Shown one piece after another: positions 1 to 10,417 of a stretch of 31,900 bases of DNA; the first letter of the stretch is position 1, and each line of letters opens with the position of its first letter. The translations under genes were made by a program, and so were the position numbers. The notes under the pieces were generated by a model, which did no database searches, had not been told where the DNA came from, and saw only the letters and a program-made list of their open reading frames with translations. Source of the stretch: a virus; IMG/VR virus record IMGVR_UViG_3300042310_000286, positions 1 through 31,900 of that record; one strand, written 5' to 3'.

Positions 1-3000
1 GTTATTTTGAGTTTCTGATCCCCTTCCTGTTGCATTATTTGCCATACTATTTAATACCGCCAAAGATTCTGAGGTGGCCTTACCCGCATCTTGCGATACG
101 CCAATATTGTGGAATATATTTTGATTTGTTGTTCCCATATCGACATTAAATCCGACAACTCTATTTGATAAAGCCCAATCGGACTTATTCTTTTGGTCTT
201 CTATTAATGGTTGTGGGGTTATTTTAGATAAATCTAAACCATCATCTTTAAATCTATAATCGGTATTATTAACCGCCAAATGTTCTGAGGGCTTACCTGC
301 GTATAAACACACCAATTTTGGTCCTGAGTTCCTATAATCTACGGTTGTGTGTGTTCCAAATAAATCATTAGCAAATTCAAGAGACCCCTCCAATCTAGGT
401 ATTGGATTTTTTATTGGATCTTGAACATTATAGAAATTAACATATGAAGGTAACGCCATTATTTGGAAGTTATTCATTTGTAATATTGACTGAACATATA
501 ACAATAAATTACTATCCACATTCATTGTGGTTATCATATCGTTTAATTTTAAGACATCCACAATAACTTTATTACCTAAATCTCTACTAGCTCTATCTAA
601 TAATAAAACATCTTCAAAAATGGTTTTATATGTTAAGTCAGCTCCAGCAATCCACTTGTCATTAGTGGCTTTCAAGGATTCCCACATCTCAACCTTACTT
701 TGTTTACCTATTATTTCTGTTGACACATTTCTAACAGGTGTATTATCAACATCTGGTAATGATTTTTGTAATTTAGTTACTAAATCATTTAATACTAAAT
801 TTTGTAAGTCATTGTTATTATTAACATATTCATTAATAGAAGCCCTAAAAAGAGTTTTATTATATGCGACATCCTCGCTTTTCTTTGTTGCGTATATCTT
901 AATCAAAGGAGCTAAAGTTTTAACATTAATCTCACTAAACTCAACATCGTTATCAATAAAAAAGTCAAATATGGTTGATCCACTATTTGTATATTTTATA
1001 TTACTTATGTTTGAGAATCCGACATATGTCTCCAAAGCCTTCCAAGCATCGGGATAATTGATTTTTGATTGGGATATTATGGTGGTATTACCGGGTGTCG
1101 GCAATGCGTCTGGCGAATAAGAAAAATATGAGTTATATTGTATTGGTTCAAAAATTGCATTAAACCCATAAGTCCTATTATTAGCGTTTGTAAATGATAA
1201 AAATAATTCTTTTGAGTATTCAGATGGGTTACCATACTTAAATAAGATATCATAATTTATAAACGCTTCTATTTTTGAATTTACTTGTGTAAATTGTTTT
1301 TGTTGCGTCTCTGATAAACTTATTGCGGTATTACCCGTTGATGGTATTTTCATCATATCAATCATTAACAACTGAAAATTCTGATAAACTAAATTACCAT
1401 CGCTAACTCCAGGTGTTGTTTGTGTTGGATCTATCGGTTGGAAATCGTATTTTGATAATGCGAACTTTAAGAAAAGTTGTTCAAATTGATCTAATATTTC
1501 TTTTTTAAATGTTGATAATAATTCACTTATATCACTATAACTATTATCCCCATATATTGCGAAATTATCTTGTGCGGTGTCCGTAATATCTGAAAATATC
1601 TTCTTTAAATACTCCGTTGTGTCTGGTTTAATTAATCTTGTATTATCAAAATAACCATAGTTAGGTGATGACCAAAATAATCTAACCGAACCATTATACA
1701 TAGAAGGATTATTTGTGACCTCTGTTTTAATTCTGGCGGTATCTAATGTACTATTAACATTTATAAAACACTCATTTAATGTTTGATTAAAGTTATTACC
1801 GAATGAGGGTATGGGGAAATAACCTGTGTCATCTTGATTCTTTAAAGTTGCCGACCAAGATGATATACTCATAGTCCTACCAGTATTCGCTTCGTCAAAC
1901 CCCTTTGGTAATAAAACATTACTAGTTTTTGTCACCGTAAGACCTGAATTAATACCATTTTGAATGTCGTCACTTGTAAATCCTATCGTTGATGAGGAAA
2001 AAAATCCTGTTCCTGATGCCGAAGTTGTAAATATATTATAACCATTAAAAAACACAGAGAAGTCATTTATCAATTTTGGATAAAATCCTGAATTGATAAT
2101 GGTGTAATCACCCTGACCACTATTTAATGTATCTTGTAATGTTACATTACTACTATTTGTTTGACCTAATCCTGTGAATGTATATGTAGTCGTGGTAGCC
2201 GATTTAGCCGGATCATAATTTTCTAAATAATTAAAATCTTTCCAAATACCATCAAGTATATCAACACCTGTTTCAACTTTCTTTTTATATCTGTGCCATA
2301 TTGAACCATATTTTAATATCCAAGCATATGGTATTTTATGTATTGCACCGAACTTTTTAAGGGTTGAGCACATATAATCCAAAGATAGTTCCGTATTACC
2401 ATTTAATGTCTTATATTTCTCTTTTAGGGTTGTTAATGGTAAGCTATTTAAAAACAAGTACGCCGATGAAACATAAGGATAATCATTAAAATCTCTGAAT
2501 TTTTGAACCCCTTCCTGTATAGAATTAATAAAGTATGGTGTATTAAGTATTGACGTTGTTTGATTTGCCGTTACCTCACCTGAATAGTTATAGTAATAAA
2601 GACCACCTTCTGTTACTAATTGTGTTTTCTTATCACTAACTCTAACATTATAGAAAATCGCTAACGATGCGGTATTAACATTTGTTTGGAATATTGGTTG
2701 GTTATTCCCTACATAATTAAAGTGAGTAATGGGTCTTTTGGTTTTATTTGTATCTGTAACCTCAAAATTGGATATTACATTTCTTTGAGTGTTGAACTTA
2801 ATTACTTGATTTGTCGCGTTTGAGCTCTTAGGCCCGCCACTATTAACCCCGTCAGATAAATTAGTTTTAACCCAATCACTATTTGTGAATGGGAATGTAT
2901 CAGGTAAAGTAAATTCATTTGTTGATGAACCATTAATATAATCAACCAACTTTGCCTCCTCATTTAATTTCTCAGAACTTTGGTTCGCATCATTTAATGT

Positions 3001-5439
3001 TATAAAAATAGGATTATCCTCAATACTAAAATCGTTTTTGGTAAAATCTCTAATGTATGGGGTGGAGTAATACCCTCTTATATATTTTTGCCAAGATTCA
3101 CCCTCACCACTATTTGATATTTGTCTTAATGTTGCAATTATGTTAGCAGAACTAATTCCATACTCTTTAAACTTCTTAATTAAGAAAACATTCGTTTTAT
3201 TTAATGCATTAACAAGATTTTTATTTTCAGCGTCCGAAATTAATGAATAAATTGAGTTAGAATTACTATTTCCTCTACCTAATCTTGAATAATTTACCAC
3301 AAAACCAAGTCGTTCCCATATTTCATAAAAGAATTTAACTTCTTCTTTATTAATATAAATTTGATTTGTTATAGGAAATTCTATTGCGTTTAATGAAACT
3401 CGTTTTATGGCACTAACTTCATTACTTGATAATTGGGAAGGATCGGGATCGTCAGCTCTCAAAATATAAGCCCTTATAAGTTCCTCAACAAACTCAACCT
3501 CAGGCCATATTGTATAATCATACCCTTGTGTTTCATTAACAACCGAAGTATCACCAGGATATGTAATCTCATAACTTGTTTGTCCATCTTTTGTTGATTC
3601 TTTAATTAATTGTGGCCAAGGATAAACTATTTTATTCTCATCAGGCATCATTTTTTTATCCGAACTTGTTGATGAACTAAGTATTGATTTAACTCTCGCA
3701 GGAGATTCTCTTTGATCCCAAGCAGCTCTATGAACATCGTCCATTAACCTTAAATAAGCCTCACCATTTGCGAAAAATACGGCCAATACATTTCGTATTG
3801 TTGGTATAAAACCTAACCCATTAACTCCCTTATCTTGTAATTTTTCATTTAAAGCGTCGGTTAATTGTTGTAAGATAGTTTCTTTTATTCCTAACAATTG
3901 TTTCTCCATTTTTTCAGCTCTATCAATAAAAGCATCTACGGGTGTTGCTCCTTGGAATTTAAAGTATTGTGACTGAAATGAGTCCTTATTAGTATTATTA
4001 AGTGATATTTCTCCAGATAATGTTGCGGTGAAAGCCGTGACTTCAGGCGAGTTTGCCTTAAAAACTGACGTATTATTCTGTTGTTGATATGTCGCAAAAT
4101 AATCAACATCAGCAGGACTTATTTTAACTTCCAACCAGTCAGGTAGAACATCTGATTTTGGTAGTTCTAAAAGATTTTTAACTGGATTGGAGAATTTATC
4201 TCCACTTATAGTATATTTTGAATTACTACCTAATGTAGCATTTGCGTTTAGAAGTTTGTTAGATTCTGTGAATATTGTTATAAGCATTCCCTTAGCGTCT
4301 GAGGCTTGTTGACCTGTATTATTTCCAGGTTTTAACTTATATACTTTGGTCTTATCTTTTAATATTATAAAATTTTTGGTATCTAAGTATGTGTTTAACC
4401 AAGATTCGGGTTGATAATAAACAACCTTTTTCTTAAATTCAGATAATTGTAAAGTATAAACATCTAAATCTGTTAATGGTGATAAATTTTCCTCACCAAA
4501 AGATGTTAATATGTTTTTAACAAATGAGTCCAATTTCTTTTGTAACTGAACAAGTGTTAATTCGGGAAAATCATTATCTAATAAACCTTTTGACTTATAT
4601 TCGTTATATAATTCTTTTACTTTTTCGTAACCTTTTTCCACAGTAACGGGTGATAAATCAATACTTGACGCTTGGCTATCGTTAGCAGCTTTTAATTTAA
4701 TATTTGACCTATACATATGGGGAACCGCTAATAAATAACCCATAGGTATTTCGGATAATACCGTATATTTGTAAGTTAAGAATGTTAGATTAACTTTGAA
4801 GTTACCTGAGTTGTAATCAAAACTAGCATTGAAGTTCTGTAACATTAGTCGGTATCTAACCGCCTTACCGTAATAACCTTTTAAGGTTAAGAAAAATGTT
4901 GGATATGGTAAATTGAAGAAAGCCGCATATGGTGACTTATCGCCCAACTCAAATAAAGCTCTTCCTCTAACATCTTCTAATGTAATACTTATTGTTGGCA
5001 TAAATGAGGTATTAACCCTCATACTTATAGCAGTTATACCCAATAGAGATGTTTCCGTTATTTCATTTTCAGGTTCATCACCAATATATCTTATTGGCGT
5101 TTGATCATAAAAATTAGTAGGTGGGGGTTGTATCGGTTCATTTTTTTGGTCGTCCGTAAAAAGGTTAGTATAGTTGTTATTTAGATACTTACCCCCTGTT
5201 GGGTTAAGGAAATTAATCTTGGCTAATGATATTGTCTTTAACTCACTATTACTAACACCGATTGATAATTTACTTCTGGGGATAACAGAACACTCCAAGT
5301 TGGCGTACATAACCAAGTCCTCGTGATTAACCAATCTCTCTTTCGCCTTTCCATCACTATCAATTATTTTGTTTGGATCTACTACTATGATGTTTTGGTA
5401 ATCAAATTCTACTAGTATATTTTCTGAGTTATCTGCCAT
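1..5439 (-). CDS. Giant baseplate/tail structural protein (partial, C-terminus off the left edge)
   Basis: One uninterrupted frame runs from the ATG at 5439 to base 1 (1813 codons, no stop), so the gene continues beyond the window. The N-terminus begins MADNSENILVEFDYQN. About residues 120-230 form a recognisable module with the stretch SPYAAFFNLPYPTFFLTLKGYYGKA split over two motifs (SPYAAFF, then LTLKGYYGKA) and a following LQNFNASFDYNSGNF segment, a pattern I associate with large virion proteins of distant T4-like phages. The last visible part contains FNVDMGTTNQNIF, another recurring motif of such proteins. No enzymatic motif was seen. The start overlaps the end of the gp53-like gene by 11 bases, so the two are probably translationally coupled. 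Being last in the tail operon after tape measure and gp53 suggests a baseplate component. The gp6-type wedge role is possible but not shown. Confidence 0.75.
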   Translation of the reverse strand, partial: MADNSENILVEFDYQNIIVVDPNKIIDSDGKAKERLVNHEDLVMYANLECSVIPRSKLSIGVSNSELKTISLAKINFLNPTGGKYLNNNYTNLFTDDQKNEPIQPPPTNFYDQTPIRYIGDEPENEITETSLLGITAISMRVNTSFMPTISITLEDVRGRALFELGDKSPYAAFFNLPYPTFFLTLKGYYGKAVRYRLMLQNFNASFDYNSGNFKVNLTFLTYKYTVLSEIPMGYLLAVPHMYRSNIKLKAANDSQASSIDLSPVTVEKGYEKVKELYNEYKSKGLLDNDFPELTLVQLQKKLDSFVKNILTSFGEENLSPLTDLDVYTLQLSEFKKKVVYYQPESWLNTYLDTKNFIILKDKTKVYKLKPGNNTGQQASDAKGMLITIFTESNKLLNANATLGSNSKYTISGDKFSNPVKNLLELPKSDVLPDWLEVKISPADVDYFATYQQQNNTSVFKANSPEVTAFTATLSGEISLNNTNKDSFQSQYFKFQGATPVDAFIDRAEKMEKQLLGIKETILQQLTDALNEKLQDKGVNGLGFIPTIRNVLAVFFANGEAYLRLMDDVHRAAWDQRESPARVKSILSSSTSSDKKMMPDENKIVYPWPQLIKESTKDGQTSYEITYPGDTSVVNETQGYDYTIWPEVEFVEELIRAYILRADDPDPSQLSSNEVSAIKRVSLNAIEFPITNQIYINKEEVKFFYEIWERLGFVVNYSRLGRGNSNSNSIYSLISDAENKNLVNALNKTNVFLIKKFKEYGISSANIIATLRQISNSGEGESWQKYIRGYYSTPYIRDFTKNDFSIEDNPIFITLNDANQSSEKLNEEAKLVDYINGSSTNEFTLPDTFPFTNSDWVKTNLSDGVNSGGPKSSNATNQVIKFNTQRNVISNFEVTDTNKTKRPITHFNYVGNNQPIFQTNVNTASLAIFYNVRVSDKKTQLVTEGGLYYYNYSGEVTANQTTSILNTPYFINSIQEGVQKFRDFNDYPYVSSAYLFLNSLPLTTLKEKYKTLNGNTELSLDYMCSTLKKFGAIHKIPYAWILKYGSIWHRYKKKVETGVDILDGIWKDFNYLENYDPAKSATTTTYTFTGLGQTNSSNVTLQDTLNSGQGDYTIINSGFYPKLINDFSVFFNGYNIFTTSASGTGFFSSSTIGFTSDDIQNGINSGLTVTKTSNVLLPKGFDEANTGRTMSISSWSATLKNQDDTGYFPIPSFGNNFNQTLNECFINVNSTLDTARIKTEVTNNPSMYNGSVRLFWSSPNYGYFDNTRLIKPDTTEYLKKIFSDITDTAQDNFAIYGDNSYSDISELLSTFKKEILDQFEQLFLKFALSKYDFQPIDPTQTTPGVSDGNLVYQNFQLLMIDMMKIPSTGNTAISLSETQQKQFTQVNSKIEAFINYDILFKYGNPSEYSKELFLSFTNANNRTYGFNAIFEPIQYNSYFSYSPDALPTPGNTTIISQSKINYPDAWKALETYVGFSNISNIKYTNSGSTIFDFFIDNDVEFSEINVKTLAPLIKIYATKKSEDVAYNKTLFRASINEYVNNNNDLQNLVLNDLVTKLQKSLPDVDNTPVRNVSTEIIGKQSKVEMWESLKATNDKWIAGADLTYKTIFEDVLLLDRASRDLGNKVIVDVLKLNDMITTMNVDSNLLLYVQSILQMNNFQIMALPSYVNFYNVQDPIKNPIPRLEGSLEFANDLFGTHTTVDYRNSGPKLVCLYAGKPSEHLAVNNTDYRFKDDGLDLSKITPQPLIEDQKNKSDWALSNRVVGFNVDMGTTNQNIFHNIGVSQDAGKATSESLAVLNSMANNATGRGSETQNN

Positions 5440-5752
5440 AATAAAAAAAATGATTTTCCAATGTATTCTTATAATCTTGTAATGAAGCTAACAATGGAAA
5501 TGGAATAGTCAATATAGTTCCGTCAGGAATTAAAAATTCATTTGGTCCAAATTGGGGATTTGCCTGTAAAATTAACCAACCAAAGAAGGGGGTATCATAA
5601 AATTGTTGTGAAACCTTATCTAATCTAGATTGTCCGTTCTTATAGATATATCTCTTATCTGTTGTTTTCGCAGGTAATTGAACGAATGGAACTACGGTTT
5701 GTTCTCCATTAACTAAAAAGTTTTGATATCTATTATAATATTGTAATGCCAT
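5429..5752 (-). CDS. gp53-like baseplate wedge protein (LysM-like fold)
   Basis: A 107-aa protein that resembles the T4 gp53 / LysM-like baseplate family. It has an N-terminal YYNRYQNFLVNGEQ segment, a central SRLDKVSQQFYDTPFFGWLI block and the closing pattern NPQFGPNEFLIPDGTILTIP, which matches the family scheme of Arg-Leu-Asp, a tyrosine-rich hydrophobic helix, then 'PDGTxLxIP'. Proteins of this kind bind between wedge subunits or dock tail proteins to cell-wall-like partners. The start follows the stop of the 1540-aa gene by one base (TGATATG), and the stop lies inside the next gene, so it is the middle cistron of a tightly packed baseplate operon. It is shorter than T4 gp53 (about 196 aa), covering mainly the LysM-like core. 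Confidence 0.7.
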   Translation of the reverse strand: MALQYYNRYQNFLVNGEQTVVPFVQLPAKTTDKRYIYKNGQSRLDKVSQQFYDTPFFGWLILQANPQFGPNEFLIPDGTILTIPFPLLASLQDYKNTLENHFFYYGR

Positions 5753-5753
5753 A

Positions 5754-8700
5754 TCAATTTAATTGTTTTTTACCGTTAAATAATGGACCGTCCGAATTAA
5801 CAGTACCATATAGCTCTGTTAAATCTTTTTTAATAGTGTCAGGTGCATCGGGTGTTGATGAATAATCGAATACTCTTTCGTTTGTAAGTAGATTGAATGG
5901 CTTATAGAATCTAGATAATCCAATATATTTTGTATTTGTGTTTCTAAATTCATTTATATGTCTATTCTGTTGTCTTTGTTCTTTTGTGTATTTTTCGTGT
6001 AGAGAATCTTTTCCTATGTTAAAGTCAAAAGCGTCGATTGTTCTTAATCCTAAAATTTTCTCCAATAATTTTAAAGGGTCAGGTTTTCCTGAAGGATTGT
6101 ATGTTACCCCACCTATAGTATTACCATTAGGTAGTAGAGCGTTTTTAAATTGTTCTAATTTATTTTTATCTAAGAATGTTTGTGATACGACTTTGAAGAA
6201 CTCTTGTTCTACTTTGTCCTCTATATTTTTTGTTGGGTATACTACCGGATCATTGTTAGGGGTAATTATCTTTTTACCCCCTAATAACTCCATAAACTCT
6301 TTTAAATCATTCCCAACAATTTCTATGTCAGAAATAAAATCACCTACCGATGCTAATATGACATTATACACTAATGGACTTCCATCACCCTTTATCTTAC
6401 CATCATAATCCTCAACAACAAAATTTAATTTATCAATTATGTTAATTAATTTTTGTTGTTGTTCTAATAGTAATTGTAACTCAATATTTAATCCAGATAC
6501 AAAATCAGCGTTTATACCCTTTATAAAAGTAATCATATTATTTTTTATCTCACCAATAACAGGACCGTCAGGTTCATACTCTTTTGATAAAAAACCACTA
6601 ATAATAACATTATCGTTATTAGTTATATCACTTATAACACCATCAAATAATTTATTTATTCCATTTTCAAGGTCTTTAACTTTACCGAAAATTTCACTTG
6701 GGAACGTAGCCACATTACCGTCGGTATATTCTCTACTACTAGTTATTATTTGTAGAATACCGTAATTATATGCGGTCGCAATAGAATCACATTTACCCAC
6801 AACCGTACCAAAATAATTTTGGGCTTCATCAACAAGGCTTTTCATAATAGCCCTATAACTAATAGTGCCTGTCTCACCACTTTCAGCAACATTAGATTTA
6901 GTTATAACTCCAATTGTTGACCCTCCGGCATTTTGTTGTTTATTCTGAACTACAGGTGGTTCAATCTCTTCATCCTTTATACCTTGTAATACAATCTGAT
7001 CTAACTTTGAAACGTCTTCTGTTGCGGTAGCCCTCTCATCATATATTTCAGTGTTAGCGTAATAATTAAATGATAATGCGTTTTGTAGTTCCTCCACAGG
7101 TCTCGCTAATCCGTGACCACCAATAAAATCAAACGATAATGTAACATTTGCCAACATTGGTTGGACACCTATACCTTCAGGGTTTAAATCTAAAATCAAA
7201 GGCTCATATGATATCTGTAAATTTCTAGGTATTATCTTTGTATTATAAAAATCTCCGATCCTTAACACTAATACGGGTGGAGTTCCAAATGCGGTGTTAA
7301 TAGCATCATTATATACAGGTTTACCCTCAGTATCAATAGTAGGTATAGTATCACCAGGTCTTAAACATTGGTTTAGGAATGTTAATCTAGCATTTAATCC
7401 TTCGGGTGTCATTGAATGGAAAGCGGGATTAAAGAATTTAAGTTTTTCTTTTAAACTATCATAAACAAAAGGGCTTTCTTCTTTTATCGCCTCAAAATAA
7501 TCACATTCCGTTAATAGATCCCTTAATACTTTTTTACTTAATCCGGGTCTTGTTACCAATTCTTGTCTAACTATATCGGGTTTTTGTATTGTTTTTTTAG
7601 TTCCTGTTTTAGCCTCTTCTTGTTTTTTTGTTTCCACTACTGCTGGAGCTTCTGGTGGTGTTTCCTCCACTTTTATTGTTTTTATTCTAACACTTCTACA
7701 ACTCATCGATTCAATTGTATATATAGCATCTTTGTCCGTCATTTTTTTTCCTTTATTATTTCCGGATAAATAATTTGGGTTTACAGTACATTCAGCGATA
7801 GACCCAAACCCATTTTTATCTCCCGATCCTTGTGATGATACCGGAGTAACATTAGTTGCTTTTTCGCCAACAGGTTTTGGGTTTATAATTAGGGTGGGAT
7901 TTTCACCCATAAATTCTTCTAATGTAACGTCCTTACCATCAAGATTTGTTATTACTTGAGATTTAAAAAATTTTATTACCGAATCTATTCTTCTTGCTGA
8001 TAGGTTGTCATTATAATCAATTGGGGCACTTGCGGATGCGGAACCTTCCATCTCTATTGTTATTTTACCCCTCTTTTCCGATAAAATTTTATAAAGTTGT
8101 TTCATTAAATTATCATCACCATTTTGACTATAAATTTTATTAAAATTATAATCCAAAACATCACTAAAAAAACCATTAACACTATCAGGATTATTTATTG
8201 CTTTATTAGCATAATCTGATTGTAACCCTTTATAAGCCAAATAATATTGATAATAAGAACCGTCCGCTGTGGTTCCTTGATGTGGTGGTGGTACGTCATT
8301 ATGAAAGTAAAATCCAAGATTTAAAAAATTACTTAGATCAATTTTTTCAGGTTGTTTAACAGTGTCAGCATTTTGAGTTGTTACAGGTTGTTTTTCTATC
8401 GCTTCTGCGGCAACAGTAATCTCCTCAGTAGTACCTCTTTGAATAACATCTTGATAATATTGTAATTTATTAAGGGGTGTTGTATTGAACTTTATTGCCA
8501 AATCATATAAATCATATTTTTGACATCCCGCAAAAAAAGATTCTAACGCTCTATTTGCTCCCGCTCCTGTCTCTTTCGCCAATAATTTATCAACAATTAT
8601 GTTTAATACGGATGGATGATCAACAATTATTTTCCAAGTTAATGTACCATTTCTACTTGTACTTTTATATGTATAAACAGGTTCAGGTCTTCCAAGGAAT

Positions 8701-10376
8701 GTAGTGTCATTCCAATTTGCCGTTGAGTTATCATTAAATTTTAAGTCGTAGGGTGGAAACCACATTATTCTACCCCCATTTGGTCCTCTCTCACATAAAG
8801 GTAAATCTTGTACATTATAACCCGGTCTTTTTGAACTTTTCCAAGCAAGATTCTCAATTGAGAACATATATTTTTTAACCTTGTTATTACTTAAATAACT
8901 TTGGTTACTCCCTTTAGTTGGTGATATGTTTAAATTAAATGTATTATCTAATACCGAGTTATTAAATCTTCTTCCGTAATTAACTATACCATCAGTTTTT
9001 TGTAACCTTGGGTAAGTACTATATGGTCGGTCTTTGGTAAAAATTCTACAATATTCTTCACCAACTATGGTTTCAAATGTTGGATCCTTGTAAGTTACAA
9101 CTTGTGATCCTTTTGTCATTTGTTTGTAACCATCGTTAAATATTCTACTAACTTGATTAATTGCGTTACCTGCGTGTCTGAATCTGGCTTCTCCTTGAAC
9201 GTTATCGGCAGCATTAACCATTCTTTGAGTATCGTCTAATATAGACCCCGGCTTGAATGGTATGTTTGTTGAGTAATGTTCCGCATTAACATTGCCCTTA
9301 TATTTTGGTGACACCCAAACGAACTCCCCGTCAATACTTCCTTGATTAATTACTGGTTTGGCTACCAATCCAAAATTAAGCCTACCCTCGTTACCTTCAT
9401 AATCTTTACCCAATACATCAGGTCCATAAACAATGGCCTGTGTCTCCTTACCGTAGATGTCAATTGGCATCGCTTGTATAGGTGATGTCGCATATGATGG
9501 TTCGGATGTAACAGAACCCACGTAATAAGCTCCAGGTAGTTGTAATCCTAAGTTATCTAACAAACTATTTGCGAATGTCGTTAATGCATTTCCCGCTAAA
9601 CCACCAAGTAATGATTGCCCATAAGCAGGTCTAAATATGTTATAAGATAAATTCTCAAACATTATACTTTTTTGACCTGATTCTGTTTGTACTAAGAACT
9701 TCTGTGATGGAGTTATTGTTCTATTAATTAAACCATCAAACAATCCACCAACAATTGTGCTCCTGCCCGCCAATAAATTAATACCCTCACCCAATGAAGT
9801 TGTTCCTCGTCTGTTTTGAACATCCAAGAAATAGTTACCCTCAATTGGTGATGATGGGATATAAGATCCCTCTAACTTACTTAAATATGTATCATTAGCG
9901 TTTGGTGTTGTAATACCAAAATTAATGGTGGATTCAGATTGAGCATTATTTCCGAGAAAAATTCCATTATTAAACAATAATAAATCTTGGAGAACTTGCG
10001 ATCCTATTTTAGCGATATAAGAATCTTGTGATAAAGAACCGCTATCCCCTTGTGGATTATTTGAATTTAATATGTTATATGCTTTATATGAGGAGGGCAC
10101 TATTACATTACCCGGACTGTCATTTTTATATATTAAAAAATTATTAGATGAAGTATATAAAACATCGGGGCTTGATAAATCGGGTAATGTTTGTTGATAT
10201 ATTACCGTCCCTTGTTGCCCCGGATTTAACCCAACAAAATTGTAAGGTTTTAAGTTTTTTAACATTAACTCCTCTCTGAAGGTGTTTGAAGACGCAAAAG
10301 AAAGTGGGCTATCACCCGAAGGTTGGCTTTTTGGTCCTGCTTGTTGTGCTTGTAATAATAGAGAAGGAGTTGGCAT
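5754..10376 (-). CDS. Large baseplate/tail structural protein with an OmpA-like segment
   Basis: A 1540-aa protein with no Shine-Dalgarno sequence; its ATG lies 15 bases after a TATTTAT motif. Residues about 685-905 look like an OmpA/MotB-type peptidoglycan-binding domain: an FYFHND strand (689-694), then after an insertion the core ITIEMEGSASAS (772-783), NLSARRIDSVIKFF (791-804), and RSVRIKTIKV (894-903), as in 'N..LS..RA..V'. After a Pro/Glu/Lys-rich linker (about 903-935), residues 1077-1116 contain NVTLSFDFIGGHG and LQNALSFNYYANTEIYDERA, a pattern typical of phage baseplate proteins near gp53/gp54. The rest (1-680 and 1120-1540) is unassigned. It sits between the tape-measure candidate and the gp53-like gene, where hub/wedge proteins are expected. 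The OmpA-like part could contact cell wall or anchor the baseplate; that role is inference. Confidence 0.7.
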   Translation of the reverse strand: MPTPSLLLQAQQAGPKSQPSGDSPLSFASSNTFREELMLKNLKPYNFVGLNPGQQGTVIYQQTLPDLSSPDVLYTSSNNFLIYKNDSPGNVIVPSSYKAYNILNSNNPQGDSGSLSQDSYIAKIGSQVLQDLLLFNNGIFLGNNAQSESTINFGITTPNANDTYLSKLEGSYIPSSPIEGNYFLDVQNRRGTTSLGEGINLLAGRSTIVGGLFDGLINRTITPSQKFLVQTESGQKSIMFENLSYNIFRPAYGQSLLGGLAGNALTTFANSLLDNLGLQLPGAYYVGSVTSEPSYATSPIQAMPIDIYGKETQAIVYGPDVLGKDYEGNEGRLNFGLVAKPVINQGSIDGEFVWVSPKYKGNVNAEHYSTNIPFKPGSILDDTQRMVNAADNVQGEARFRHAGNAINQVSRIFNDGYKQMTKGSQVVTYKDPTFETIVGEEYCRIFTKDRPYSTYPRLQKTDGIVNYGRRFNNSVLDNTFNLNISPTKGSNQSYLSNNKVKKYMFSIENLAWKSSKRPGYNVQDLPLCERGPNGGRIMWFPPYDLKFNDNSTANWNDTTFLGRPEPVYTYKSTSRNGTLTWKIIVDHPSVLNIIVDKLLAKETGAGANRALESFFAGCQKYDLYDLAIKFNTTPLNKLQYYQDVIQRGTTEEITVAAEAIEKQPVTTQNADTVKQPEKIDLSNFLNLGFYFHNDVPPPHQGTTADGSYYQYYLAYKGLQSDYANKAINNPDSVNGFFSDVLDYNFNKIYSQNGDDNLMKQLYKILSEKRGKITIEMEGSASASAPIDYNDNLSARRIDSVIKFFKSQVITNLDGKDVTLEEFMGENPTLIINPKPVGEKATNVTPVSSQGSGDKNGFGSIAECTVNPNYLSGNNKGKKMTDKDAIYTIESMSCRSVRIKTIKVEETPPEAPAVVETKKQEEAKTGTKKTIQKPDIVRQELVTRPGLSKKVLRDLLTECDYFEAIKEESPFVYDSLKEKLKFFNPAFHSMTPEGLNARLTFLNQCLRPGDTIPTIDTEGKPVYNDAINTAFGTPPVLVLRIGDFYNTKIIPRNLQISYEPLILDLNPEGIGVQPMLANVTLSFDFIGGHGLARPVEELQNALSFNYYANTEIYDERATATEDVSKLDQIVLQGIKDEEIEPPVVQNKQQNAGGSTIGVITKSNVAESGETGTISYRAIMKSLVDEAQNYFGTVVGKCDSIATAYNYGILQIITSSREYTDGNVATFPSEIFGKVKDLENGINKLFDGVISDITNNDNVIISGFLSKEYEPDGPVIGEIKNNMITFIKGINADFVSGLNIELQLLLEQQQKLINIIDKLNFVVEDYDGKIKGDGSPLVYNVILASVGDFISDIEIVGNDLKEFMELLGGKKIITPNNDPVVYPTKNIEDKVEQEFFKVVSQTFLDKNKLEQFKNALLPNGNTIGGVTYNPSGKPDPLKLLEKILGLRTIDAFDFNIGKDSLHEKYTKEQRQQNRHINEFRNTNTKYIGLSRFYKPFNLLTNERVFDYSSTPDAPDTIKKDLTELYGTVNSDGPLFNGKKQLN

Positions 10377-10386
10377 ATTTTACTTT

Positions 10387-10399
10387 TATTTATAAATAC
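10387..10399 (-). promoter_or_regulatory. TATTTAT promoter-like motif before the 1540-aa gene
   Basis: On the minus strand the sequence reads GTATTTATAAATA, 15 bases before the ATG at 10376. It contains TATTTAT and, overlapping it, the T4-style late box TATAAATA. It occupies the only non-coding gap (10377-10417) between the tape-measure candidate and this gene. Confidence 0.45.
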
Positions 10400-10417
10400 A
10401 TAATAAATCGTTTTTTA

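Noticed and set aside
527-1057. Plus-strand ORF of 176 codons
   Set aside because: It is antisense to the open frame of the giant baseplate gene and its translation looks like a Leu/Ser-rich shadow.
5938-6765. Two plus-strand ORFs of 108-156 codons
   Set aside because: Antisense shadows within the 1540-aa structural gene; no plausible protein features.
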